A stretch of DNA of 64,000 bases from Paucimonas sp. (GTDB taxonomy: Bacteria > Pseudomonadota > Gammaproteobacteria > Pseudomonadales > Pseudomonadaceae). Both the position numbers and the translations under genes were made by a program. Of this stretch, positions 1 to 8,810 are shown one piece after another (the stretch's first letter is position 1; every line of letters starts with the position of its first letter). Under the pieces are notes generated by a model. It did no database searches, was not told where the DNA came from, and saw nothing but the letters and a program-made list of their open reading frames with translations. The stretch covers positions 124,001 to 188,000 of the forward strand of contig JAIRVG010000105.1 in NCBI GenBank assembly GCA_031253995.1, written 5' to 3'.

Positions 1-340
1 CATGGCTGCCGACCACGATCAGGTCGCAACGCTGGTCCTTGGCCAGCTGGTGGATTTCCTGGCGTGGCTGGCCGTAGGTCAGGTGCGAGTCGCCGCGGTT
101 GATCTCCGGGTACTTGTTGAACAGGCGATCCATGCGCTCCTTGGCCTGGTCGAACTGCTGCTGTTGCAGTTGCGACAGGTCCATCGGCACATCGCCGCCA
201 AAGGCCATGGCCATCGGCTCGACGATATGCACCAGCGATACCTTGGCGTTGCTCGGTCCCGCCAGCTCGCGGGCGCGCTTGATCACGGGGTCGCATTCTT
301 CGGTCAGGTCGACGGCAACCAGAATGTGTTCGTAGGGCAT
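1..340 (-). CDS. Universal stress protein, UspA family (3' part cut off by window edge)
   Basis: The minus-strand frame opens with an ATG at 338-340 behind a GGAG-type ribosome site at about 347-352 and runs off the left edge after about 113 residues. It starts MPYEHILVAVDLTEE and later reads CDLIVVGSH, the first strand with its Asp and the fourth strand of the Usp alpha/beta fold. The glycine-rich ATP loop would lie beyond the edge, so I cannot say whether it binds ATP. The family is cytoplasmic and induced by stress or growth arrest. The plus-strand frame covering the same bases is its antisense shadow. Confidence 0.88.
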   Translation of the reverse strand, partial: MPYEHILVAVDLTEECDPVIKRARELAGPSNAKVSLVHIVEPMAMAFGGDVPMDLSQLQQQQFDQAKERMDRLFNKYPEINRGDSHLTYGQPRQEIHQLAKDQRCDLIVVGSH

Positions 341-450
341 GAGAGGTTCTCCTGACAATCGCAGTAAGTGAAGTATGGTCCGTTTCAGGCTGATCGCATC
401 CGGCTGCGGCTAACCAGCTCATTGGTAAAGTCTTGATAGGAATAACAGAT

Positions 451-888
451 ATGACGGTCTGGGTAGTAGTGTCAATCCTCGCGCTGATCCTCAGCCCGCT
501 TGCCTGGCTGTTGCCATCGCGGCGCATGAGCGGGCGCATGGCCGTGCGCCTGGAGGCCCGGCGCATGGGCCTGGCCATGCAACTGGCGCCGCAGACCTGG
601 CCGCACTGGCTGCCGGAAGAGCCACCGGCCACCTGTGCGCAATACCACCAGGCACGGCGCAAGGGCAGCAGCGACAGCTGGTGCTATTGGCAGACCATGC
701 CGGGTGAGTGGCTCAACCAATGGCGCGAGCCGTGCGCGGACGAGCGGGTGCTGGAACAGCTCAAGCGCCTGCCGCCCAGCGTCTACAAGGCGGAAGCCGG
801 GACGCAGATGATCGCCCTGTGCTGGGGCGAGCGGGAGGGCGCCTCTGTATTGCCGGATGTTGCCCAGGTGCTCAAGACCCTGGCATGA
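451..888 (+). CDS. Hypothetical protein with one N-terminal membrane anchor
   Basis: A 145-residue protein. A TTG 18 bases upstream is in frame, but the ATG at 451 follows a GATAGGAA ribosome site at a usual distance and puts the hydrophobic segment (VVVSILALILSPLAWLL) right at the N-terminus, as expected for a signal anchor. The rest is cytoplasmic in character: an Arg-rich stretch (RRMSGRMAVRLEARRMGL) followed by a Trp-rich part (QTWPHWLPEE, SWCYWQTMPGEWLNQWREP). I do not recognise a named domain. It stands alone between a divergent stress protein gene and the fadBA leader. Confidence 0.7.
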   Translation: MTVWVVVSILALILSPLAWLLPSRRMSGRMAVRLEARRMGLAMQLAPQTWPHWLPEEPPATCAQYHQARRKGSSDSWCYWQTMPGEWLNQWREPCADERVLEQLKRLPPSVYKAEAGTQMIALCWGEREGASVLPDVAQVLKTLA

Positions 889-892
889 AAAA

Positions 893-917
893 AGCCCGCC
901 GGTTGCCCGGGCGGGCT
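893..917. terminator. GC-rich hairpin after the hypothetical gene
   Basis: AGCCCGCC pairs with GGCGGGCT around a short loop, starting 5 bases after the stop codon at 888. The T-run lies on the minus-strand side (six A before the stem on the plus strand), so by sequence alone it is a better minus-strand terminator; position suggests it ends the plus-strand gene. Confidence 0.55.
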
Positions 918-1180
918 GCAATGCACTGAACGCACTGGAAAAAAAAGGCCAGGCAGGCCGGGAAGTACTTCAGTTGCAGGCAGTGTAGAGCGCAAACGTT
1001 TCTTGCGCGCGTCAAATCCCCTTCTTTTTTCTCCTTCACGATGTTTAAACGGTCGGATCCTTTTTCCGGCCGTGACGTCTATCGCTTACGTGAATGATGG
1101 TCGATCACCGTCATCACGGATTGCTCAAAAGCCGAACAGAACTGACCGGAAAGTCGCATTTCTCCAGCGCTTTGGGGGGT

Positions 1181-1237
1181 TTGACAAAGGCATTCTTTTC
1201 GGTGAATGTGTGCACACCCCAGTCAAACGGGCGTATG
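1181..1237 (+). promoter_or_regulatory. Candidate fadBA promoter with a PsrA-like half-site pair
   Basis: The 918-1385 interval has no convincing gene and should hold the fadBA control region. TTGACA at 1181-1186 is followed after 17 bases by a poor -10 (GAATGT). Just downstream, CAAAC-GGGC-GTATG at 1224-1237 matches the PsrA consensus (G/C)AAAC-N2-4-GTTT(G/C) with one mismatch. PsrA control of fadBA is known in Pseudomonas; use of this exact site is inference. The leader from here to fadB would be about 150 bases. Confidence 0.4.
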
Positions 1238-1385
1238 AATTGAGCGTTTGTATGTCAGAAAGCTCGTACAGAATCCCGACCTATCGCGCTGAAGGGTATG
1301 TCTGCAGCGAAGCGGCGGCGGTTGCCGGCCAGCGCTACAGCGATCAGCGTGTACAGTTCAGCTTCCATATCGTGGAGATCAGTTG

Positions 1386-3533
1386 ATGATTTACGAAGGT
1401 AAAGCCATCACGGTTAAGGCTCTTGAAAGCGGCATCGTCGAACTGAAGTTCGACCTCAAGGGTGAGTCCGTCAACAAATTCAACCGTCTTACCCTGAACG
1501 AACTGCGTCAGGCGGTGGACACCATCAAGGCCGACACCTCGATCAAGGGCGTGATTGTCAGCAGTGGCAAGGACGTCTTCATCGTCGGCGCGGACATCAC
1601 CGAGTTTGTCGACAACTTCAAGCTGCCCGAGGCCGAACTGGTCGCCGGCAACCTGGAAGCCAACCGCATTTTCAGTGACTTCGAAGACCTCGAAGTACCG
1701 ACCGTCGTCGCCATCAACGGCATCGCCCTGGGTGGCGGGCTGGAGATGTGCCTGGCTGCCGACTTCCGCGTGATGTCCGCCACCGCCAAGATCGGCCTGC
1801 CGGAAGTCAAGCTGGGCATCTACCCGGGCTTCGGCGGCACCGTGCGCCTGCCGCGCCTGATCGGTGCCGACAACGCCATCGAGTGGATCGCCTCCGGCAA
1901 GGAAAACCGCGCCGAAGACGCCCTGAAGGTCGGTGCCGTCGACGCCGTGGTCGCCCCTGAGAAACTGCAGGAAGCCGCCCTGGACCTGGTCAAGCGCGCC
2001 ATCAGCGGCGAGTTCGACCACAAGGCCAAGCGCCAGCCGAAGCTGGAAAAGCTCAAGCTGAACGCCATCGAGCAGATGATGGCCTTCGAAACCGCCAAGG
2101 GCTTCGTCGCCGGCCAGGCCGGTCCGAACTACCCGGCCCCGGTCGAAGCGATCAAGACTATCCAGAAAGCCGCCAACTTCGCCCGTGACAAGGCCCTCGA
2201 CGTCGAGGCCGCCGGCTTCGCCAAGCTGGCCAAGACCTCGGTGGCGGAGAGCCTGATCGGCCTGTTCCTGAACGACCAGGAACTGAAGCGCAAGGCCAAG
2301 GCACATGACGAGATCGCCCACGACGTGAAGCAGGCCGCCGTGCTCGGCGCCGGCATCATGGGTGGCGGCATCGCCTACCAGTCGGCGGTCAAGGGCACCC
2401 CGATCCTGATGAAGGACATCCGCGAGGAAGCCATCCAGCTCGGCCTGAACGAGGCTTCCAAGCTGCTCGGCAAGCGCGTCGAGAAAGGCCGCCTGACCCC
2501 GGCGAAGATGGCCGAGGCGCTGAATGCGATTCGTCCGACCCTGTCCTACGGCGACTTCGCCAATGTCGACATCGTCGTCGAAGCCGTGGTCGAGAACCCG
2601 AAGGTCAAGCAGGCCGTGCTGGCTGAAGTGGAAGGCCAGGTCAAGGACGACGCGATCCTCGCCTCGAACACCTCGACCATCTCCATCAACCTGCTGGCCA
2701 AGGCCCTGAAGCGTCCGGAAAACTTCGTCGGCATGCACTTCTTCAACCCCGTGCACATGATGCCGCTGGTGGAAGTGATCCGTGGCGAGAAGTCCAGCGA
2801 AGTGGCCGTGGCCACCACCGTTGCCTACGCCAAGAAGATGGGCAAGAACCCGATCGTGGTCAACGACTGCCCGGGCTTCCTGGTCAACCGCGTGCTGTTC
2901 CCGTACTTCGGCGGCTTCGCCAAGCTGGTCAGCGCCGGTGTCGACTTCGTGCGCATCGACAAGGTCATGGAAAAGTTCGGCTGGCCGATGGGCCCGGCCT
3001 ACCTGATGGACGTGGTCGGCATCGACACCGGCCACCACGGTCGCGACGTGATGGCCGAGGGCTTCCCGGACCGCATGAAGGACGACCGCCGCTCCGCCGT
3101 CGACGCCCTGTACGAGGCCAACCGCCTCGGCCAGAAGAACGGCAAGGGCTTCTACGCCTACGAGACCGACAAGCGCGGCAAGCCGAAGAAGGTCGCCGAC
3201 GCCTCGGTGCTGGAAGTGCTCAAGCCGATCGTCTTCGAACAACGTGAGGTCAGCGACGAGGACATCATCAACTGGATGATGGTCCCGCTGTGCCTGGAAA
3301 CCGTGCGCTGCCTGGAAGACGGCATCGTCGAGACCGCAGCCGAGGCCGACATGGGCCTGGTCTACGGCATCGGTTTCCCTCCCTTCCGTGGCGGCGCGCT
3401 GCGCTACATCGACTCGATCGGTGTGGCCGAATTCGTCGCCCTGGCAGACAAGTACGCCGATCTGGGCCCGCTGTACCACCCCACCGCCAAGCTGCGCGAG
3501 ATGGCCAAGAACGGCCAGCGCTTCTTCGGTTAA
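1386..3533 (+). CDS. fadB: Fatty acid oxidation complex subunit alpha FadB
   Basis: A 715-residue multifunctional enzyme of beta-oxidation: enoyl-CoA hydratase/isomerase in the N-terminal third, 3-hydroxyacyl-CoA dehydrogenase in the rest. The crotonase part shows the oxyanion-hole and catalytic Glu segments NGIALGGGLEMCLAADFR and LPEVKLGIYPGFGG. The dehydrogenase begins with the NAD loop VLGAGIMGGGIAYQSA and contains GMHFFNPVHMMPLVE with its catalytic His. GGAG at 1374-1377 supports the ATG at 1386 over a TTG one codon earlier. fadA follows after 31 bases, so the two subunits of the trifunctional complex are co-transcribed. Confidence 0.97.
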   Translation: MIYEGKAITVKALESGIVELKFDLKGESVNKFNRLTLNELRQAVDTIKADTSIKGVIVSSGKDVFIVGADITEFVDNFKLPEAELVAGNLEANRIFSDFEDLEVPTVVAINGIALGGGLEMCLAADFRVMSATAKIGLPEVKLGIYPGFGGTVRLPRLIGADNAIEWIASGKENRAEDALKVGAVDAVVAPEKLQEAALDLVKRAISGEFDHKAKRQPKLEKLKLNAIEQMMAFETAKGFVAGQAGPNYPAPVEAIKTIQKAANFARDKALDVEAAGFAKLAKTSVAESLIGLFLNDQELKRKAKAHDEIAHDVKQAAVLGAGIMGGGIAYQSAVKGTPILMKDIREEAIQLGLNEASKLLGKRVEKGRLTPAKMAEALNAIRPTLSYGDFANVDIVVEAVVENPKVKQAVLAEVEGQVKDDAILASNTSTISINLLAKALKRPENFVGMHFFNPVHMMPLVEVIRGEKSSEVAVATTVAYAKKMGKNPIVVNDCPGFLVNRVLFPYFGGFAKLVSAGVDFVRIDKVMEKFGWPMGPAYLMDVVGIDTGHHGRDVMAEGFPDRMKDDRRSAVDALYEANRLGQKNGKGFYAYETDKRGKPKKVADASVLEVLKPIVFEQREVSDEDIINWMMVPLCLETVRCLEDGIVETAAEADMGLVYGIGFPPFRGGALRYIDSIGVAEFVALADKYADLGPLYHPTAKLREMAKNGQRFFG

Positions 3534-3564
3534 GCGCCCAACGGTATAGAGCGAGAGTAAATAT

Positions 3565-4740
3565 ATGAGCCTGAATCCAAGAGACGTGGTGATTGTCGAC
3601 TTCGGTCGCACGCCGATGGGCCGCTCCAAGGGTGGCATGCACCGCAATACCCGCGCCGAAGACATGTCCGCGCACCTGATCAGCAAGGTCCTGGAGCGCA
3701 ACGCCAAGATCGACCCGGCTGAAGTCGAGGACGTGATCTGGGGCTGCGTCAACCAGACCCTGGAGCAGGGCTGGAACATCGCGCGCATGGCGTCGCTGAT
3801 GACCCAGATCCCGCACACCGCCGCCGGCCAGACCGTCAGCCGCCTGTGCGGCTCGTCGATGAGCGCGCTGCACACCGCTGCCCAGGCGATCATGACCGGC
3901 AACGGCGACGTCTTCGTCGTCGGTGGCGTCGAGCACATGGGCCACGTCAGCATGATGCACGGCGTCGACCCGAACCCGCACATGTCCCTGTACGCCGCCA
4001 AGGCCTCGGGCATGATGGGCCTGACCGCCGAGATGCTCGGCAAGATGCACGGCATCAGCCGCGAACAGCAGGACCTGTTCGGCCTGCGCTCCCACCAGCT
4101 GGCCCACAAGGCCACCGTGGAAGGCAAGTTCAAGGACGAGATCATCCCGATGCAGGGCTATGACGAGAACGGCTTCCTCAAGGTCTTCGACTACGACGAA
4201 ACCATCCGTCCGGATACCACCCTGGAAAGCCTGGCCGCGTTGAAGCCTGCCTTCAACCCGAAAGGCGGCACCGTGACCGCGGGTACCTCCTCGCAGATCA
4301 CCGACGGCGCCTCGTGCATGATCGTCATGTCGGCCCAGCGCGCCCAGGACCTGGGCATCCAGCCGCTGGCGGTGATCCGCTCCATGGCGGTGGCCGGCGT
4401 CGACCCGGCGATCATGGGCTACGGCCCGGTGCCGGCAACGCAGAAAGCGCTCAAGCGCGCGGGCCTGAGCATTGCCGACATCGACTTCTTCGAGCTCAAC
4501 GAAGCCTTCGCCGCACAGGCCCTGCCGGTGCTGAAGGATCTGAAAGTGCTCGACAAGATGGATGAGAAGGTTAACCTTCACGGCGGCGCCATCGCCCTGG
4601 GTCACCCGTTCGGGTGCTCGGGTGCGCGGATCTCCGGTACCCTGCTCAACGTCATGAAGCAGAACGGCGGTACCCTGGGCGTGTCGACCATGTGCGTCGG
4701 CCTTGGCCAGGGCATCACCACGGTCTTCGAACGCGTCTGA
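3565..4740 (+). CDS. fadA: 3-ketoacyl-CoA thiolase FadA, beta subunit of the fatty acid oxidation complex
   Basis: A 391-residue thiolase that releases acetyl-CoA in the last step of each beta-oxidation cycle. The nucleophilic Cys95 sits in SRLCGSSMSALH, His347 in GGAIALGHPFGCSG, and the acid/base Cys377 in STMCVGLGQG, so the full catalytic set is present. The GAGAG ribosome site at about 3550 precedes the ATG. It is second in the fadBA operon and is followed by a strong terminator. Confidence 0.97.
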   Translation: MSLNPRDVVIVDFGRTPMGRSKGGMHRNTRAEDMSAHLISKVLERNAKIDPAEVEDVIWGCVNQTLEQGWNIARMASLMTQIPHTAAGQTVSRLCGSSMSALHTAAQAIMTGNGDVFVVGGVEHMGHVSMMHGVDPNPHMSLYAAKASGMMGLTAEMLGKMHGISREQQDLFGLRSHQLAHKATVEGKFKDEIIPMQGYDENGFLKVFDYDETIRPDTTLESLAALKPAFNPKGGTVTAGTSSQITDGASCMIVMSAQRAQDLGIQPLAVIRSMAVAGVDPAIMGYGPVPATQKALKRAGLSIADIDFFELNEAFAAQALPVLKDLKVLDKMDEKVNLHGGAIALGHPFGCSGARISGTLLNVMKQNGGTLGVSTMCVGLGQGITTVFERV

Positions 4741-4756
4741 TCGCGCTGGATGACCA

Positions 4757-4786
4757 AACCGGGGCCTGGTGCCCCGGTTTTTGTTT
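4757..4786 (+). terminator. Rho-independent terminator of fadBA
   Basis: AACCGGGGC and GCCCCGGTT form a perfect 9-bp stem with a 5-base loop, followed by a T-rich tract (TTTTGTTTTTT). It starts 16 bases after the fadA stop. Confidence 0.92.
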
Positions 4787-4818
4787 TTTCGGAATTTTTC
4801 TCAAGAGGGGTGGGCGGC

Positions 4819-5070
4819 ATGCAGATACAGCCAGGCGTATACCGGCATTACAAGGGGCCTGAGTACCGTGTCTTCGGCGTGGCGCGGCATTCCGAGAGCG
4901 AGGAATGGGTGGTGTTCTACCAGGCCCTGTACGGCGAATACGGCCTCTGGGTCAGGCCCCTGTCGATGTTCCAGGAGTCGGTAGAAGTTGACGGCGAGCA
5001 GGTGCCGCGCTTTGCTTTGGTGGAGGCCGAGGCGACGCTGTTTTCGCGACCGGATGGCGCAGGCGGCTGA
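4819..5070 (+). CDS. DUF1653 domain protein
   Basis: An 83-residue protein that begins with the DUF1653 hallmark: YRHYKGPEYRVFGVARHSESEE, then VVFYQALYGEYGLWVRPLSMF. Nearly the whole protein is this one small beta-rich domain. The family is common in bacteria but its function is not known to me. A longer frame opens at 4750 inside the fadA terminator; the ATG at 4819 is chosen because AAGAGGGG lies 8 bases before it. The same gene sits between fadA and topA in other pseudomonads. Confidence 0.85.
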   Translation: MQIQPGVYRHYKGPEYRVFGVARHSESEEWVVFYQALYGEYGLWVRPLSMFQESVEVDGEQVPRFALVEAEATLFSRPDGAGG

Positions 5071-5170
5071 ACTCCCGCGCTTGACCTCATTCTATAGCCA
5101 CTATATATAGCGGTGCCGCGTCAGGTACCTGCCGTGTTTTTATTTTCGATATTCAGGAATTTTCCGATCC

Positions 5171-7780
5171 ATGGGCAAATCGCTGGTCATTGTGGAATCC
5201 CCGGCTAAGGCCAAGACCATCAACAAGTACCTGGGCAGCCAGTACGTGGTGAAGTCGAGTATCGGCCATATCCGAGACCTGCCCACCAGCGGTTCGGCCA
5301 GCGCCAGCAAGGAACCTGCGGCCAAGCGCGGCAAGACCGCCGGCGAAGCCCCGGCGCTGTCGCCCAAGGAAAAGGCGCGCAAGCAGCTGGTCGCGCGCAT
5401 GGGCGTCGACCCGGATCACGGCTGGAAGGCCAAGTACGAGATTCTCCCGGGCAAGGAGAAGGTCATCGACGAACTGCGTCGTCTGGCCAAGGATGCCGAC
5501 ACCATCTATCTCGCAACCGACTTGGACCGCGAAGGGGAGGCCATCGCCTGGCACCTGCGGGAAGCCATCGGCGGTGACGACAGCCGCTACAAGCGCGTGG
5601 TGTTCAACGAAATCACCAAGAAAGCCATCCAGGACGCCTTCTCCCAGCCGGGCGACCTCGACATCGACCGGGTCAATGCACAGCAGGCCCGGCGTTTCCT
5701 CGACCGCGTGGTCGGCTACATGGTCTCGCCGCTGCTCTGGTCGAAGATCGCCCGCGGCCTGTCGGCCGGCCGGGTGCAGTCGGTGGCGGTGAAGCTGGTG
5801 GTGGAGCGCGAGCGCGAGATCCGCGCCTTCATCCCGGAAGAATACTGGGAAGTCCACGCCGACCTGGGTACCGCCAAGGACGCCAAGGTGCGCTTCGAAG
5901 TGGCCCGCCAGAACGGCGAGGCCTTCAAGCCGTTGAACGAAGCCCAGGCCATGGCGGCGCTGGAGAAGCTCAAGGCCTCCAGCTACAGCGTGGCCAAGCG
6001 CGAAGACCGTCCGACCAGCTCCAAGCCGTCGGCACCGTTCATCACTTCGACCCTGCAGCAGGCGGCGAGCAACCGCCTCGGCTTCGGCGTGAAGAAGACC
6101 ATGATGATGGCGCAGCGGCTCTACGAAGCTGGCTACATCACCTACATGCGTACCGACTCCACCAACCTCTCGACCGACGCCCTGGAAATGGCGCGGACCT
6201 ACATCGAGAAGGAGTTCGGCAAGAAGTACCTGCCCGACGCACCGATCGTCTACGGCAGCAAGGAAGGCGCCCAGGAGGCGCACGAAGCGATCCGTCCGTC
6301 CGACGTCAATACCCATCCGAGCAAGCTGAGCGGCATGGAGCGTGACGCCGAGCGCCTGTACGAGCTGATCTGGCGCCAGTTCCTGGCCTGCCAGATGCCA
6401 CCGGCGCAGTATCTGTCCACCACCGTCAGCGTCAAGGCCGGCGACTTCGAACTGCGCGCCAAGGGCCGCATTCTCAAGTTCGACGGTTACACCCGCGTGC
6501 TGCCGCAGCAGAGCAAGCCGGGCGAGGACGATGTCCTGCCGGAAATGAACCAGGGCGAAGTGCTCAAGCTGATCCAGCTCGATCCGAGCCAGCACTTCAC
6601 CAAGCCACCAGCGCGCTACTCCGAAGCCAGCCTGGTCAAGGAAATGGAAAAACGCGGTATCGGTCGCCCATCGACCTATGCGGCGATCATTTCCACCATC
6701 CAGGACCGCGGCTACGTGACCCTGCACAACCGCCGCTTCTACTCCGAGAAGATGGGCGACATCGTCACCGAGCGCCTGTCCGAGAGCTTCTCCAACCTGA
6801 TGGACTACGGCTTCACCGCCGGCATGGAAGAGAACCTCGACGACGTGGCCCAGGGCGAGCGTGACTGGAAGAACGTGCTGGACGAGTTCTACGGCGACTT
6901 CAGCAAGAAACTGCAGAACGCCGAGTCCAGCGAAAACGGCATGCGTGCCAACCAGCCGACCCCGACCGATATTCCGTGCAAGGAATGCGGCCGGCACATG
7001 ATGATCCGTACCGCCTCCACTGGCGTGTTCCTCGGTTGCTCGGGCTACAGCCTGCCGCCGAAGGAGCGCTGCAAGGCCACGGTCAACCTGGTGCCGGGCG
7101 ACGAGATCGCCGCGGACGACGAGGGCGAGTCCGAATCCCGCGTGCTGCTGGGCAAGCACCGCTGCCCGATCTGCGCGACGGCGATGGATGCCTACCTGCT
7201 GGACGAGAAGCACAAGCTGCATATCTGCGGCAACAACCCGGACTGCGTCGGCTACGAGATCGAGGAAGGCAACTACCGGATCAAGGGCTACGAAGGTCCG
7301 AGCCTGGAATGCGACAAGTGCGGCAGCGAGATGCAGCTCAAGACTGGCCGTTTCGGCAAGTTCTTCGGTTGCACCAACTCCGAATGCAAGAACACCCGCA
7401 AGCTGCTCAAGAGCGGCGAGGCGGCGCCACCGAAGATGGACAAGGTGGACATGCCGGAGCTCAAGTGCGAGAAGGTCAACGACACCTACGTGCTGCGCGA
7501 TGGTGCCTCGGGGCTGTTCCTGGCCGCCAGCCAGTTCCCCAAGAACCGCGAGACCCGCGCGCCGCTGGTGCTGGAGATCATCCCGCACAAGCACGAGATC
7601 GATCCGAAGTACCACTTCCTCTGCGATGCACCGCAGAAGGACCCGGAAGGCCGTCCGGCGGTGATCCGCTACAGCCGCAAGACCAAGGAGCAGTACGTGC
7701 AGACCGAGGTCGATGGCAAGCCGACGGGCTGGAAGGCGTTCTACGACGGCAAGGCGTGGAAGGTCGAAGACAAGAGCTGA
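5171..7780 (+). CDS. topA: DNA topoisomerase I (type IA)
   Basis: An 869-residue enzyme that relaxes negative supercoils, close to the usual 865. The Toprim domain begins KSLVIVESPAKAKTINKYL and carries the metal motif DLDREGEAIAWHL. The nucleophile is Tyr325 in ITYMRTDSTNLS. The C-terminal quarter has three four-cysteine zinc ribbons: the first from CKECGRHMM, the second from CPICATAMD, the third from CDKCGSEMQ. An extra Lys/Ala-rich stretch (about residues 40-75) interrupts the Toprim domain, as in other gammaproteobacteria. It is transcribed alone and ends at a strong terminator. Confidence 0.97.
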   Translation: MGKSLVIVESPAKAKTINKYLGSQYVVKSSIGHIRDLPTSGSASASKEPAAKRGKTAGEAPALSPKEKARKQLVARMGVDPDHGWKAKYEILPGKEKVIDELRRLAKDADTIYLATDLDREGEAIAWHLREAIGGDDSRYKRVVFNEITKKAIQDAFSQPGDLDIDRVNAQQARRFLDRVVGYMVSPLLWSKIARGLSAGRVQSVAVKLVVEREREIRAFIPEEYWEVHADLGTAKDAKVRFEVARQNGEAFKPLNEAQAMAALEKLKASSYSVAKREDRPTSSKPSAPFITSTLQQAASNRLGFGVKKTMMMAQRLYEAGYITYMRTDSTNLSTDALEMARTYIEKEFGKKYLPDAPIVYGSKEGAQEAHEAIRPSDVNTHPSKLSGMERDAERLYELIWRQFLACQMPPAQYLSTTVSVKAGDFELRAKGRILKFDGYTRVLPQQSKPGEDDVLPEMNQGEVLKLIQLDPSQHFTKPPARYSEASLVKEMEKRGIGRPSTYAAIISTIQDRGYVTLHNRRFYSEKMGDIVTERLSESFSNLMDYGFTAGMEENLDDVAQGERDWKNVLDEFYGDFSKKLQNAESSENGMRANQPTPTDIPCKECGRHMMIRTASTGVFLGCSGYSLPPKERCKATVNLVPGDEIAADDEGESESRVLLGKHRCPICATAMDAYLLDEKHKLHICGNNPDCVGYEIEEGNYRIKGYEGPSLECDKCGSEMQLKTGRFGKFFGCTNSECKNTRKLLKSGEAAPPKMDKVDMPELKCEKVNDTYVLRDGASGLFLAASQFPKNRETRAPLVLEIIPHKHEIDPKYHFLCDAPQKDPEGRPAVIRYSRKTKEQYVQTEVDGKPTGWKAFYDGKAWKVEDKS

Positions 7781-7799
7781 TTGGCTGAAGGGCTGATCC

Positions 7800-7838
7800 A
7801 AGGCCGCTCCTGACACTGTCAGGGGCGGCCTTTTTTGT
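7800..7838 (+). terminator. Rho-independent terminator of topA
   Basis: AAGGCCGCTCCTGAC pairs with GTCAGGGGCGGCCTT around a 3-base loop (one mismatch), followed by a run of T, 20 bases after the topA stop. Confidence 0.93.
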
Positions 7839-7937
7839 TGGGCTTGGGGGCGAAAAAGATTACAGAATCTTGCACCCGCCAACCGCTTCCCCGAAACTGA
7901 CGGACTTGCCCCGCAGCCTTATCGGAGAGCGCCCCTC

Positions 7938-8459
7938 ATGGCCCAGGAACTCTACACCCGCACCAACCAGAAAATCTTCTTCGCAGGCCTGGCCCTCGAA
8001 GGTCTCGGCAAGGCGCAGCAAAGCAAGGCCATGAACGCCCAGGCCCTGGTCCAGGCCGAGCGCGAGTCGGCGCTGTTCCACCTGTACGGCGCGCTGCTGG
8101 GGCTGTGCCATGAGATCGCCGGCTACTACCGTCTGCCTCAGGCAGCCGCGCCACGCGCCGAACTGCTGCTGACTCCCGAGGTGCTGGAAAGCATCGCCAT
8201 CCCGGAAATGGCCGAGCTGGTAGAGCTGGCCCAGCAATCGGAAACCTGGCTGGCGCGTTTGTTGAAAGCTTATTCCGATTTGTTCAAACCGCCGGTCGCC
8301 ATCAAGGCGCCAAAAGGCGACGTCACCCAGCCGCTGATCCAGGCCGTCAGCCTCGATGCAGTCGAAGCAGCCCCTCTGTCCCGGGAAGAACTGGAAGAGT
8401 GGCGGCAGAACCTGAAGAAACTGACCGTCCGTTTCCGCGAAGGTTTGAGTGAGTGCTGA
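7938..8459 (+). CDS. DUF6586 family protein
   Basis: A 173-residue, mostly helical cytoplasmic protein without signal or membrane segment. The N-terminal half (YTRTNQKIFFAGLALEGLGKA, then a long helix with HLYGALLGLCHEIAGYY) matches a small Pseudomonas family that sits between topA and sulA. No catalytic motif is evident and its role is unknown. The next small gene follows after 51 bases on the same strand, so the two may be co-transcribed. Confidence 0.75.
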   Translation: MAQELYTRTNQKIFFAGLALEGLGKAQQSKAMNAQALVQAERESALFHLYGALLGLCHEIAGYYRLPQAAAPRAELLLTPEVLESIAIPEMAELVELAQQSETWLARLLKAYSDLFKPPVAIKAPKGDVTQPLIQAVSLDAVEAAPLSREELEEWRQNLKKLTVRFREGLSEC

Positions 8460-8510
8460 CAGCCGTCGGCGCTGGTACAATGCCCGCCTTTCCTGGAGAA
8501 CAGTCCTGAT

Positions 8511-8747
8511 ATGCCCACGTCCTTTCTAGAAATTGTCGAATTGCCAGACGGTCGCATCGAGCTGCGCCGTGCCGAGGACGAGGGTTCCCTGGTGACCCTG
8601 AACTTCTCCGAGGATGCCAAGGCATTCCTGCAGGGTCAGCATGTCGAGGTGGCCAAGGCCATGCTCAGCGTGGGTGTGCAGATGGCAGGTCGCCTGGTGG
8701 AAGGCGAGATGGAGCGGGAAGAGGAAGGGCCGCGGGTTCTGCATTGA
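8511..8747 (+). CDS. Small conserved hypothetical protein between topA and sulA
   Basis: A 78-residue acidic protein (FLEIVELPDGRIELRRAEDEG, later VEGEMEREEEGP). GGAG in TTTCCTGGAGAAC lies about 10 bases before the ATG. The middle (LNFSEDAKAFLQGQHVEVAKAMLSVGVQMAGRL) looks helical. I know no function. It converges on sulA. Confidence 0.75.
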   Translation: MPTSFLEIVELPDGRIELRRAEDEGSLVTLNFSEDAKAFLQGQHVEVAKAMLSVGVQMAGRLVEGEMEREEEGPRVLH

Positions 8748-8754
8748 TGATCAC

Positions 8755-8781
8755 CGGGCTTCCTCGCAAGGAGGAAGCCGG
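8755..8781. terminator. Hairpin between convergent small gene and sulA
   Basis: GGCTTCCTC (8757-8765) and GAGGAAGCC (8771-8779) form a perfect 9-bp stem with a 5-base loop, extendable by CGG-type pairs. There is no clear T-run on either strand, so termination is likely but weak. Confidence 0.5.
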
Positions 8782-8810
8782 ATTCCCGGCGTCATCGCGT
8801 TTCTGAAGTA

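Noticed and set aside
1003..1386. A 127-codon frame before fadB, with an internal ATG at 1252 that would overlap the fadB start
   Set aside because: No ribosome site at either start and no family resemblance. The stretch lies in the fadBA leader. The overlap (TGATG-like) kept it under consideration for a small leader peptide.
1344..4145. A 933-codon minus-strand frame opposite fadBA
   Set aside because: Same reason; the opposite strand encodes complete FadB and FadA with all catalytic residues.
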